Notes: a model not told the origin generated them from the sequence alone. A DNA stretch of 64,000 bases from Mesorhizobium loti (GCA_002356515.1 AP017605.1:3419001-3483000), one strand, 5' to 3'; shown: positions 27,791 through 36,244, counted from the first letter of the stretch. Numbers and translations are program-made.

Positions 27791-28802
27791 CCGCCTCGAG
27801 CATGCGCTTGGCGCTTTCCTCGTCGGTGATCAGGATCGTCGGCGCGATCAGGTGCATGGCGCCGAGCAGCGCCTCGGTCTTCTCCTCGCCGCCGGAGGTG
27901 AGGATGCGGATCGGCGCCGCGCGCAGGCGGTCGACTTCCACCGACATTACGTGGCTGTTGACGGGATGATCGACGAGATCGCCGTTGCGGTCGAAGAAAT
28001 GGAACAGAAGGTCGCCGACGGCGCCACGCTCGAGCAGGGCCTCGCGGTCCGCTTCCCTGAGAAAGCCACCGCGCGAGAAGGTGGTGGCCGAGGCGATGCC
28101 GCCGACGCTCAGCAGAACGGCATCGAGCACGTTGGCCATTTCAAAAACCTCCTGCAGGCCGCAGCGCTCGACCAGCGCGACCTTGGTCTCCACGCTGTCG
28201 ACGACGGCCGGCGTCGGGATCAGGTAGCCGTCGCCCTGGAATATCTGGGCGAAGCGCCAGGCGAACTCAGCCGGGTTATAGCGCCTCACGACGCCGACAC
28301 CGCCCAGCAGCGAAATGACCTTGAAGTCGGTAAGCGATTTGGCGCTGATGAAGGGCAGGCTGGAGAACAGCGTCCGGCCCCAGCCGACGCCGACGCGCAT
28401 GCCGGACTTCATCGTGTCGGACAGGAAAGTCCCGGTCTTGGCGCTGATTGCCGGGATCGGATCGGCATTGGGTGCGGTGAGTGGGGCGACCAGCGCCTGC
28501 TGCAGGCCGAACGTCCGCTCCAGCGCGCGCTCCAGCCGCACGATCTCCGACAATTCGCTTTCGATGGTGATCTTCACCTCGTTGCGCGAACGCGCCTCGG
28601 CAAGCATGCGCACGATGGTGACGCGGCCGACGCCGAGCACATCGGCGATCTCGTTCTGCGTCATCTGCTCGACGAAATACATCCAGGCGGCGCGAATCCT
28701 GAGGCGGTCCGTCCGGCTCTCATTGACGACCTGATCGGTCGCCTCGGCTCCTGTCCGCCCCTCTTCGGCCCGCCCCTCTTCGGTTTGTCGTCGCCTGGCC
28801 AA
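27777..28802 (-). CDS. SorC/DeoR-type sugar-binding transcriptional regulator
   Basis: It has an N-terminal helix-turn-helix (MTQNEIADVLGVGRVTIVRML) and a C-terminal SorC effector domain (GVGWGRTLF, VISLLGGVGVV, LSVGGI). Family members sense phosphorylated sugars or polyols, as does EryD of erythritol operons. TTG 28802 is chosen because GGGGGAGGG stands four bases upstream, giving 341 aa; ATG 28853 would add 17 Arg-rich residues without a ribosome-binding site. It could serve the kinase/aldolase operon that converges on it or the PTS genes to its right. A palindrome upstream fits autoregulation. Confidence 0.92.
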   Translation of the reverse strand: MARRRQTEEGRAEEGRTGAEATDQVVNESRTDRLRIRAAWMYFVEQMTQNEIADVLGVGRVTIVRMLAEARSRNEVKITIESELSEIVRLERALERTFGLQQALVAPLTAPNADPIPAISAKTGTFLSDTMKSGMRVGVGWGRTLFSSLPFISAKSLTDFKVISLLGGVGVVRRYNPAEFAWRFAQIFQGDGYLIPTPAVVDSVETKVALVERCGLQEVFEMANVLDAVLLSVGGIASATTFSRGGFLREADREALLERGAVGDLLFHFFDRNGDLVDHPVNSHVMSVEVDRLRAAPIRILTSGGEEKTEALLGAMHLIAPTILITDEESAKRMLEAVSAS

Positions 28803-28868
28803 ATCATCCCTCCCCCGCGGCGACGGACGAGCGCGCCGTCGCCGATTCTGCATGCTGGTCTAGTATCG

Positions 28869-28892
28869 CCTATTGATCTACCAATCGATAGG
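28869..28892. promoter_or_regulatory. Palindrome upstream of the SorC-type gene, probable operator
   Basis: CCTATTGAT and ATCGATAGG form an inverted repeat (8 of 9 bases matching) around a 6-base centre, in the divergent region between the SorC-type regulator and the unknown gene at 28959. SorC-family regulators bind such imperfect palindromes. Confidence 0.5.
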
Positions 28893-28958
28893 AACAATGT
28901 AGAGTCGGCGACTGGCCCCTCGCCGGCCGCCTGCAAGGCACTTTCGAGGCAGACCGCG

Positions 28959-29759
28959 ATGCTCCGACAAATCTCCGAAGACGTCCGTGTCAATTTGAAG
29001 GACCGGTTGCGGGAGGTCCGCGACATCATCCGGCAAAGCCGTCATGACGGCAGCGGCGACGCCAGCTTGCTGCGGGAAGCGACCAGCCATCTGCCGCCGT
29101 TTCCAGGCAAGGGCATCGAAGGCCTGCTCAGCCATGCCGCCAGCGCCGTCGACGAAGCGCTGTCGATCGCTGAATCCTTTGTTCCGCACGAGCGCCCGAT
29201 CAAGGTGGACGGCACGACCGTGAAAGGCCTCGGCACCTATTTCCCAGCCGGAAACGAGGACCAGCAGTTGAGCGCCGAGCGCCTGTTCCGGCGCGACATG
29301 TACTATTTGACGAAAGCGGTTCTCGCCGAGTTGAAGATCGACAATGCCCGCATTCATGAGGCCGATTTCGCCGCCGCGCATGCGACGATGCGCAAGCGCC
29401 ATGGCGATCTGCTGGCCGCCTTGACCGCACCGGGTACCGGATTGCAGGCAATCGCGGCCACCTGCGCGGCGCTGCTGGTCGAGTTGCTCAACCAGCGTCC
29501 GATCCGCTTTGCTGAAACCGCGCCGGAAACGGCCGTGGTTGATGGCCGGGCGCTCGACACAAGCTGCCTGGCGCCGGTTGTTCTGGCCTGCGGGCTGGCG
29601 ACAACCGGCCGCGACGGCGCGCCGGAGCCGGACATGCTGGAGATCGCGATCCTGGCTGCCGACATCCGCCACGACCGCATTGCGCAGGCCTGCGCCAAGG
29701 CAAGCCCGGTCGATGAACTGACACCAGTCTTTGCCACCTTGCTTGCGCATTTGCCGTAA
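28959..29759 (+). CDS. Hypothetical protein, unrecognised
   Basis: The 266-residue frame starts at ATG 28959. The same frame is open for a long way further upstream, but there it is antisense to the SorC-type gene and has shadow-like composition. The protein is mostly helical and soluble, with no signal peptide or membrane helix. Local features are a Gly-rich TTVKGLGTYFPAGNED segment (about residues 86-101), RRDMYYLTKAVLAELKIDNARIHEADFAAAHA and a hydrophobic helix around AAICAALLVELLNQRP. It is divergent from the SorC-type regulator and convergent with the HPr-EI gene. No family is recognised; a link with the PTS is only positional. Confidence 0.7.
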   Translation: MLRQISEDVRVNLKDRLREVRDIIRQSRHDGSGDASLLREATSHLPPFPGKGIEGLLSHAASAVDEALSIAESFVPHERPIKVDGTTVKGLGTYFPAGNEDQQLSAERLFRRDMYYLTKAVLAELKIDNARIHEADFAAAHATMRKRHGDLLAALTAPGTGLQAIAATCAALLVELLNQRPIRFAETAPETAVVDGRALDTSCLAPVVLACGLATTGRDGAPEPDMLEIAILAADIRHDRIAQACAKASPVDELTPVFATLLAHLP

Positions 29760-29798
29760 CGCCCGATTGCGCAAAACAAAGAGAACGGCTGCGGAAAG

Positions 29799-31784
29799 CT
29801 AATCTCCAGCAACCATGGCTGTAATCGTCTTCTTGGCGCGCTGGATCGAGGCCGGGCTCATCGAAAGCTCGGTCAGGCCCATCTCGATGAAGGCGGGAAT
29901 CAGATCCGGCCGCCCCGCCGCCTCGCCGCACATGCCCACCATGATGCCGGCGGCGACGCCGGCTTTGGCCGTCAGCTCGATCGCCGACATGACGGCCGGA
30001 TTGGTGACGTCGTTGAGCTTGGCGACGGTCGGATTGAGCCGGTCAGCGGCCATGATGTACTGGGTCAGGTCATTGGTGCCGATCGAGAAGAAAGCCACCT
30101 CCTTGGCCAGCGCCGGTGCAATCAGCACCGCGGCCGGGGTTTCGATCATCACGCCGAGATCGAACGTCGCATAGGCCACGACTTCGGCCTTGAGTTCGGC
30201 GGCGCATTCATCGACCAGTGCACGGGTGCGTGTGACTTCGGAAATATCGGACACCATCGGCAGCATGACCTTGATGTTGCCGTGCACGGCGGCCCTCAGC
30301 AACGCCCTGAGCTGGCGCTTGAAGATATCGGGCCGGTCGAGGCACATGCGGATGCCGCGCCAGCCGAGGAAGGGGTTCTCCTCGTCGGGAAACTCGATGC
30401 CGGCAATCGGCTTGTCGCCGCCGATGTCGAGCGTGCGCACGATGACCGGATAGGGCGCGAAGGCTTTGGCCAGCGCCGCATAGGTCTCGGCCTGCATGTC
30501 CTCCGAGGGAAGATGCATGTGGCGCATGAACAGGAGCTCGGTGCGGAACAGGCCGACGCCCATGGCGCCCGCCTCCTGCGCCGCCTCGATTTCCTCCAGT
30601 GAGCCGATATTGGCCGCGACCTCGATCACCTTGCCGTCCGCACGTTTCGGCGTCACCGTCTTGAAGGCGGTCAAGCCGGCGCGCTCCTTCGCCGCCGCTT
30701 CGACACGGCCGGCATAGTCGGCGCGCGTCGCCGCGTCCGGGTCGATGATCACATGACCGGTATTGCCGTCGAGCGCCACGTCGCGCGCGGTGCGCAAGGC
30801 ATTGACCTGATCACCAAGGCCCAACACCGCCGGAATGCCGTGCGAGCGGGCGATGATGGCGATATGCGAGGTGGCGCCGCCATGGCCGCAAATGACGCCG
30901 CCGATGCGTTTCAGCGGCGCCCGCGCCAGGTCCCAGGCGCCGATGTCGTCGGCGATCAGAATGGCGCCTTCCGGGATGCTTTCGAGACTGACATCGTCCT
31001 GACCGAGCAGCACCAGGCAGATCTGCCGTCCGACCGCATGGACATCGTCCGCCCGTGCATTGAGGTAATGATCGTCGACGGCGCTGAAATCGGCGGCGAT
31101 GGTGGCGGCTGCGGTGATGACGGCCGAGACCGCGTCGTTGCCGCCCTTGATCGCCTTTTCGGCCTCGCCGGTCAGGCTGTCGTCGGCGGCGATATCCCTG
31201 AGTGCCGCGACGATGCCACGGTCTCCCGCCGACAGGCTGTCCTGCGCCAGGGCTCGGTCCATGCGCGCCTGGACGGCGGCGACGGCGGCACGGAACCTGT
31301 CGATCTCGCCGGCGATTTCGTCAGCCTGCAATAGGCGGCCCTGTCCGGCGATGTCAGGCGGGAAATGCGCGAAAGCTGGCCCGATGGCAAAGCCTTCACT
31401 GGCGGCGACACCGCGCAAGCCGTTTGCTTCGCCTGTCACAGCCGGCACGGATTGGAGCACCGGTGCGGGTGCCGTTTCCTGGCCGGCATCATTGGCCGGG
31501 CTGTGCGGCTCGACTTCATCGTCGAGGCCCGCCTTGGGGTTTTCCAGATAGCCGATCAGCGCTTCGATCGCCTCGATGGCGTCGGCGCCATTCGCCCGCA
31601 CGGTGACTTCCTGGTTTTCCTTGACCGCCAGCAGCATCAGCTTGACGGAACTCTTTGCACTGACCGCCTTGCCGTCCTTGACCAGCTCGACATCGGATTC
31701 GAAGCCCTTGGCGAGCTTGACGAACCGCGTGGCGGGACGGGCGTGCAAACCTTCATGCACTCTGACGATGGTCGAGCGTTCCAT
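29799..31784 (-). CDS. ptsI: HPr-Enzyme I fusion of the phosphotransferase system
   Basis: The protein passes phosphate from PEP to EIIA. Starting at ATG 31784 it has 661 residues. An N-terminal HPr domain (1-89) carries active-site H14 (GLHARPAT) and a Ser at the canonical regulatory position (AKSSVKL). A Pro/Ala linker follows, and then full Enzyme I with the phospho-His H307 (GGATSHIAIIAR). The PEP-binding C-terminal domain contains RTELLFM, DIGGDKP and GMCGEAAGRPD. It is last in the minus-strand glucitol PTS operon, 57 bases after the EIIA gene, so the operon carries its own general PTS proteins. Confidence 0.95.
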   Translation of the reverse strand: MERSTIVRVHEGLHARPATRFVKLAKGFESDVELVKDGKAVSAKSSVKLMLLAVKENQEVTVRANGADAIEAIEALIGYLENPKAGLDDEVEPHSPANDAGQETAPAPVLQSVPAVTGEANGLRGVAASEGFAIGPAFAHFPPDIAGQGRLLQADEIAGEIDRFRAAVAAVQARMDRALAQDSLSAGDRGIVAALRDIAADDSLTGEAEKAIKGGNDAVSAVITAAATIAADFSAVDDHYLNARADDVHAVGRQICLVLLGQDDVSLESIPEGAILIADDIGAWDLARAPLKRIGGVICGHGGATSHIAIIARSHGIPAVLGLGDQVNALRTARDVALDGNTGHVIIDPDAATRADYAGRVEAAAKERAGLTAFKTVTPKRADGKVIEVAANIGSLEEIEAAQEAGAMGVGLFRTELLFMRHMHLPSEDMQAETYAALAKAFAPYPVIVRTLDIGGDKPIAGIEFPDEENPFLGWRGIRMCLDRPDIFKRQLRALLRAAVHGNIKVMLPMVSDISEVTRTRALVDECAAELKAEVVAYATFDLGVMIETPAAVLIAPALAKEVAFFSIGTNDLTQYIMAADRLNPTVAKLNDVTNPAVMSAIELTAKAGVAAGIMVGMCGEAAGRPDLIPAFIEMGLTELSMSPASIQRAKKTITAMVAGD

Positions 31785-31840
31785 GGCAAATACTCTGCTT
31801 TTCCTAGCGCCGTGACCAGACGGGCGGCGGCGCGAATGCT

Positions 31841-32221
31841 TCAGGCGGCGATGGTGATGATCGCGTCTGTCTTCAGGGCGGCCACGAGCGCTTGGGCGTC
31901 GACCTGCGATGCGCAGATTTCGCCCGGCCTCTCGGCCTCGGTGGCGCCATTGAACGAGATGACGACGTGGCCCATCTCGAGCACCTTGCTCCACGCGCTG
32001 GAGCCGACGGCGGTTATAACAGCGGAAACCGGACCAAGGGTGATCGACGCGCCCTTTTGAGGCGCGCCGTCGCTGGGTCCGAACTCCGTCTTGTGGAGCA
32101 CCGAAACCTCGGCAAGCTCCGGCGGCGAGCCATCCGCAAACAGGATGACCACGCCCCCTTCGGCAAGATCCGCCACTTCGGGCCCGATGGCAGTGACCCG
32201 TGTTCTCAGCAGAACCGTCAT
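31841..32221 (-). CDS. srlB: PTS glucitol/sorbitol transporter subunit IIA
   Basis: The 126-residue cytoplasmic phosphocarrier has the phosphorylated histidine in VLHKTE (H43, the same position as in E. coli SrlB). Family landmarks are TAIGPEV at the N-terminus and GPVSAVITAVGS and GHVVISFNG in the second half. It takes phosphate from the HPr-EI protein encoded downstream and hands it to EIIB. It is separated from the EIIB gene by RIME-like copy 3, which splits the operon. Confidence 0.94.
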   Translation of the reverse strand: MTVLLRTRVTAIGPEVADLAEGGVVILFADGSPPELAEVSVLHKTEFGPSDGAPQKGASITLGPVSAVITAVGSSAWSKVLEMGHVVISFNGATEAERPGEICASQVDAQALVAALKTDAIITIAA

Positions 32222-32248
32222 ATGGCGAACCTCATTTTCAACTTTCCT

Positions 32249-32350
32249 TAGAGCGGCTCACCGTTTTCACGGAAACGGCGAACCGCTCTATCTCTTTGTT
32301 TTGACGCAATTCCGGACGGAAAACCGCTTACACTTTTCCTGGAATTGCTT
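32249..32350 (-). repeat. RIME-like palindromic repeat, copy 3 (inverted)
   Basis: This is the reverse complement of the element at 18604-18707 with only a few base differences, and it is inserted between srlE and srlB. It abuts the TAA stop of srlE (32351-32353) directly. Its structure could cause partial termination or mRNA processing within the PTS operon (inference). Confidence 0.88.
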
Positions 32351-33355
32351 TTAGAACACGATCAGGCTGACGACCCATGCGATCAGCACGGATACAGGCC
32401 CCATGATCTGGCGGCTGATGAGCACCGCCGGGACACCGATTTCGATCGTCTTCGGCTTGGCTTCACCGAGCGCCAGGCCGACGGGAACGAAGTCGCAGCC
32501 CACCTGGGTATTGTAGGCAAACAGCGCCGGCAGGGCCATCGCCGGTGAAATCGTGCCGTTGGCGATCTGCGGGCCGATGATGGCCACGCCGATAACCTGC
32601 GCGATAACGGCGCCTGGCCCGAGGATGGGAGACAGGAACGGCAGGCCGCAAATGGCCGAGATGATCAGCAGGCCGACAATGTTGTTGGCCAGTGGTCCCA
32701 TCGGTTGGGCGAGCACGTCGCCGATGCCGGTGTACAGGATCAGGCCGATGAGCATGGTCACGAAGGCCATGAACGGCAGCACGTTGCGCACCACCTGGTC
32801 GATGGTGCGGCGGCCGGAATTGAAGAAGATGCCGACCACCCGGCCCATGACGCGGCCGATCGAGCTGATCAGGCCGATAAGCCCGCCTTCGCTCGGCAGC
32901 GGCTGTGGCGCCGCGGCTGCGTTGTTGTTGTTTGAACTCATCGATGCTGCTCCCCCCGCAGTGGTGACCGCCTCGGATCCGTCCGCCATTGTGACGTTGG
33001 CCGGCTTCACGCCCGAAACGTAGATGTCCTCGGTGATGAACTGGGCGAGCGGCCCAGCCTGGCCGACCGGCGTCAGATTGACGGTCGGGATGCGCTTGCG
33101 CGGATAGACGCCGCAGCGTGCAGTGCCGCCGCAATCGACGACGACAACCGCCATCTCGCCTTCCACCGGCGGCGCCTTGAAGCCGTCGACAGCCGTGGCG
33201 CCGGTCATATCCGCGATAAGCTGGGCCACGGGATGAATGCCGCCGCCGGTGACGGAGACGACCTTGTCACGCTGGCTGGTCGGCTCGATGACGAGCGGGC
33301 CGCCCCAGCCGGTGTTGCCCCGGGAGATCTTAACGGCTTTGAATGTCTTGGCCAT
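32351..33355 (-). CDS. srlE: PTS glucitol/sorbitol transporter subunit IIB (IIBC, SrlE)
   Basis: The 334-residue protein has a cytoplasmic IIB domain with the phospho-cysteine motif VVVDCGGTARCGVYP (C75, C81) and KRIPTVNLTPVGQAGPLA after it. A low-complexity Asn/Ala linker (about 140-150) leads to a membrane part from about residue 185, with some five helices including LPFMAFVTMLIGLILY and GLLIISAICGLPFLSPILGPG. It starts behind a GGGAGGA ribosome-binding site, 15 bases after srlA. It phosphorylates the polyol during uptake, giving sorbitol 6-phosphate if specificity is conserved. Confidence 0.95.
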   Translation of the reverse strand: MAKTFKAVKISRGNTGWGGPLVIEPTSQRDKVVSVTGGGIHPVAQLIADMTGATAVDGFKAPPVEGEMAVVVVDCGGTARCGVYPRKRIPTVNLTPVGQAGPLAQFITEDIYVSGVKPANVTMADGSEAVTTAGGAASMSSNNNNAAAAPQPLPSEGGLIGLISSIGRVMGRVVGIFFNSGRRTIDQVVRNVLPFMAFVTMLIGLILYTGIGDVLAQPMGPLANNIVGLLIISAICGLPFLSPILGPGAVIAQVIGVAIIGPQIANGTISPAMALPALFAYNTQVGCDFVPVGLALGEAKPKTIEIGVPAVLISRQIMGPVSVLIAWVVSLIVF

Positions 33356-33370
33356 GATGTCCTCCCGCCC

Positions 33371-34132
33371 TTACAGCTCGACGCCCTGGCGGCGTGCCAT
33401 GATCATGGTGATGCGCTCGGTCAGCATGCCCTTGAGCAGGATGACGACGAGGCCGACAATGGCGTACCAGATCGCCACCTTGACGTGGTAACCGGCGACG
33501 ACAACGCCCTTCTTCTCAAGCTCGAGCAGAGCCACGAGAATGCCGCCCCAGACGAAATATTCGCCGGGATTGATGTGCGGGAACAGGCCAAGCGGCGGGT
33601 GCACGTAGGACACGGCCGCGTCATAGAAAGCCGGCTTGTGCTTTTCTTCCAGGAACGATCCGAACGTATAGGCCATCGGATTGGTGAGGAAGAACACCGC
33701 CAGCAGCGGCAGCAGCGTATAGCGGGTCAAGGCAATCCTGCCGGCGCCGCGCGCCAGCCCATGCACGCGCTCCTCGCCGACCAGTTCGGTGACGGCGTAG
33801 AAGGCGGTCATCAGCACCACCAGCGTCGGAATGATGCCGGTGACGAAGCCGGCGAACACTTCGCCGCCCTTCTGGAAGATGCCGATGAAGTACTTGCCGA
33901 TGGCGGTCAGCCAGCCGAGTTGCTCTTCCTGCTGGACTTCCTTCAGCTTTTCCTTGAACTGATCGACGGTGATCGGTCCGCTGTCTGCTTGCGCCAGGAC
34001 AACGAGATGGTCGGAAGCATGCTCGACGGCGAGCTTGCCATGCAATGCAGCATCCGAGACCATGGCACCCGCGACATGCAGATTGTGCACGGCCATGTCG
34101 GCATGCTGCGCCAACAACGAAAATACAGACAT
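33371..34132 (-). CDS. srlA: PTS glucitol/sorbitol transporter subunit IIC (SrlA)
   Basis: The 253-residue inner-membrane permease has SrlA landmarks IGKYFIGIFQKGGEVFAGFVTGIIP, NPMAYTFG and HPPLGLFPHINPGEYF (positions about 80-200), the last probably lining the sugar site. It is some 65 residues longer at the N-terminus than E. coli SrlA (187 aa). The extra part (1-70) includes several His and a QFKEKLKEVQQ helix. A strong AAGGAGGAG precedes the ATG, so the long N-terminus is real. It follows gutM in the operon. Confidence 0.94.
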   Translation of the reverse strand: MSVFSLLAQHADMAVHNLHVAGAMVSDAALHGKLAVEHASDHLVVLAQADSGPITVDQFKEKLKEVQQEEQLGWLTAIGKYFIGIFQKGGEVFAGFVTGIIPTLVVLMTAFYAVTELVGEERVHGLARGAGRIALTRYTLLPLLAVFFLTNPMAYTFGSFLEEKHKPAFYDAAVSYVHPPLGLFPHINPGEYFVWGGILVALLELEKKGVVVAGYHVKVAIWYAIVGLVVILLKGMLTERITMIMARRQGVEL

Positions 34133-34183
34133 TTCTCCTCCTTATGCCGCCCGCCGGTTATCCCAGTCGGTGCGCGGCGTCCT

Positions 34184-34621
34184 CTAAGCCCTTGCTACGT
34201 TCAAACCGGACAGACCCGGCTTCTTCCCCGGCTCCGACCGTGCTTTGTCGATCTGTTCGATCGCCCGCTTCACGGCCTCGGCCACACCGGGTTCCCCCTC
34301 CCCCATGATCGCAGGGTTGGACCGGAGTCGATCGAGGGCAACACCCTCGAATTCTTGATGTCTTTTGAACTTCGTGAAAACGGACCGGCCGCTCATCACC
34401 ATCACGCGGCGCACGATCAGGTCAGGTGTCACCACGACGAGCGCGATGGTGCCCTTGGCCAGCCGGCCGCGAAAATTGCCGGCTCCGACGAAGCCGTCCT
34501 TGTACTGGTCGGTGACGCCCCGGAAGACATCCGAATAGTGCCGCATCTGCAGCCAGACGCCGAGCGACTGCAGCGCCCACACAATAACCAGCAGAAGCAG
34601 TCCCCACTGCCAAATCGCCAT
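34184..34621 (-). CDS. gutM: GutM-like glucitol operon activator
   Basis: The ATG at 34621 behind GGGAGGAG gives 145 residues. An N-terminal membrane helix (WQWGLLLLVIVWALQSLG, about 4-21) is followed by a soluble domain with HYSDVFRGV, GNFRGRLAKGTIALVVV and RRVMVMSGRSVFTKFK. In E. coli GutM is an auxiliary activator encoded in the srl operon. Here it is the first gene before srlA, srlE, srlB and ptsI. The match in order to srl/gut loci supports glucitol-type specificity. Confidence 0.9.
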   Translation of the reverse strand: MAIWQWGLLLLVIVWALQSLGVWLQMRHYSDVFRGVTDQYKDGFVGAGNFRGRLAKGTIALVVVTPDLIVRRVMVMSGRSVFTKFKRHQEFEGVALDRLRSNPAIMGEGEPGVAEAVKRAIEQIDKARSEPGKKPGLSGLNVARA

Positions 34622-34802
34622 TCGGTTCTCCTCCCGAAGCCTCCGTTGAGCCGTACCTTGGACTGGCACGAGACAACAGCAAAGTGAGAACATTTGTTTC
34701 CGCGAATGTCAATATGTATGATATTGGACTACACCACGCCATCCACAGGCCGTCTGCCGATTTCGGCGGCGGCATGGCTGTGCTAGCCTGTCAGCAAACG
34801 GG

Positions 34803-35453
34803 ATGCATTCAATGGAACTGCCCTTCAGGGATGAACTGGCTCTAATGCCCGACCTGCGCCACCGCTTGCGGCAGCTGCGCTGGTTCCGCGCCACTTTCCG
34901 CGGCAGCGCCAAGGTGGTTTCCGACACGTTCGGCGTGCGTTTCGCGATCGACGAGGCGAAGCTGACAAGGGCTTTTCTCGACTGGGTCGAGATCATGGAG
35001 GCGCAGAAGCGCTTCGCCACGATAGACCGCGCCGACTTTATCGTCTTTGCCGCAGGCCTCGTGCTGCGCGAACTGATCAAGCAGGCGCCGGCCCGGGAAA
35101 TCTCCGGCCTCACCGAGCTCATCGAAACGAATCAGAATGCCGGCACGCTGGAAATCATCCGCTTCTGGCCGGAAGGTTTTCTCTACACCAACTACTGCGT
35201 CTCGGTGATTTCGGCGATCTATGAGCAAGAATTCGGCAAGGCGCCCAGCATCGACAAATGCGCCGATGATCTGCGCACCTGGTGGTCCTATCGCGAGAAC
35301 GTCACCGAGATGCCGGCCTATGCGGTGGCTTTCCTCGACCGCTTCCTCGGTGCGGAACCGAACTGGATCACGCCGGATCGGGCACAGTCCCGGCAAGCCA
35401 TGCAACGGGCGCTCGGATCCACGCGCGCAAGCGATGCGCTGCGCCAGCTTTGA
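34803..35453 (+). CDS. Hypothetical protein, unrecognised
   Basis: This soluble, mainly helical protein of about 216 residues (ATG 34803, or 34812 for MELPFRDELALMP) has no signal peptide or membrane segment. Notable are a basic N-terminal part (DLRHRLRQLRWFRATFRG), a central IIRFWPEGFLYTNYCVSVI and a Trp-rich DLRTWWSYRENVTEMPAYA (about residues 155-175). It is divergent from gutM and shares the 180-base control region, so co-regulation with the PTS is possible. No domain is recognised. Confidence 0.75.
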   Translation: MHSMELPFRDELALMPDLRHRLRQLRWFRATFRGSAKVVSDTFGVRFAIDEAKLTRAFLDWVEIMEAQKRFATIDRADFIVFAAGLVLRELIKQAPAREISGLTELIETNQNAGTLEIIRFWPEGFLYTNYCVSVISAIYEQEFGKAPSIDKCADDLRTWWSYRENVTEMPAYAVAFLDRFLGAEPNWITPDRAQSRQAMQRALGSTRASDALRQL

Positions 35454-35558
35454 CTGCCCAACGTCTCATGCTCAAAACGCGCTCAAGACACCGCACTATT
35501 GAACATTTGGCTTTTTGCCGATAGCGATGTGCGAAATTTGACTTGAGGAGACGAGCGC

Positions 35559-36233
35559 GTGGCGCGACCAAGGCCTATCATTTTCGACTGCGACGGCGTT
35601 CTCGTCGACAGCGAGCCGCTGGCCGCCAGGGCCTATGAACGCGTCTATGAAAAACACGGCATGCCCGGCGTCCATGGCGGCATCATCGCCCAATGCGTCG
35701 GCATGAAGCAGTCCGACATCATCGTCAGGATCAAGGAATTGACCGGCCACCAGTTTCCGGCCACTGCCGACGGCGACATCTGGGCCGAGACCAAGGCGCT
35801 GTTCACGGAGGAATTGAAGCCAACGCCGGGGATCGCCGCGTTTCTGGAAACGCTCGAGGGCGACCGCTGCGTTGCCTCGTCATCCTCCGTCGAGCGCATC
35901 AACCACAGCCTTGCCGTCACCGGCCTGGCGCATTTCTTCGGCGAGGCAATCTACAGCTCCTCGATGGTCAAGAACGGCAAGCCGGCGCCCGATATTTTCC
36001 TGTTCGCCGCCGCCAAAATGGGCGTCGCCCCGGCCGACTGCATCGTCATCGAGGATTCGCCCTTCGGCATCCAGGGCGCGGTCGCCGCCGGCATGACGGC
36101 GATCGGCTACACCGGCGGCGGCCACACCTATGTCGAGCACGCCGCGCGGCTGACGGCGGCCGGTGCCGATTTCGTCTGCGCCAACTGGCAGGAAGTTAGC
36201 CGGCAATTGTCCAAGTTCGGAGTGCCGGCCTAG
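35559..36233 (+). CDS. HAD-IA family sugar-phosphatase-like hydrolase
   Basis: It begins at GTG 35559 behind GAGGAG and has 224 residues. Motif I FDCDGVLVDSE (D10, D12), motif II in VASSSS, the Lys of KNGKPAPDIF and motif IV VIEDSPFGIQGA are all intact. The cap is the small helical type of the beta-phosphoglucomutase/YieH/GPH group, which removes phosphate from sugar phosphates or isomerises them. Its place next to a sorbitol PTS that lacks a visible sorbitol-6-phosphate dehydrogenase makes sugar-phosphate dephosphorylation a reasonable guess. Confidence 0.92.
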   Translation: MARPRPIIFDCDGVLVDSEPLAARAYERVYEKHGMPGVHGGIIAQCVGMKQSDIIVRIKELTGHQFPATADGDIWAETKALFTEELKPTPGIAAFLETLEGDRCVASSSSVERINHSLAVTGLAHFFGEAIYSSSMVKNGKPAPDIFLFAAAKMGVAPADCIVIEDSPFGIQGAVAAGMTAIGYTGGGHTYVEHAARLTAAGADFVCANWQEVSRQLSKFGVPA

Positions 36234-36244
36234 GCTGCCAGGGA

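Noticed and set aside
27666..28958. A long in-frame extension upstream of the unknown gene at 28959
   Set aside because: It runs antisense through the SorC-type gene, has shadow composition, and would overlap the HAD gene in another frame; the start at 28959 is more sensible.
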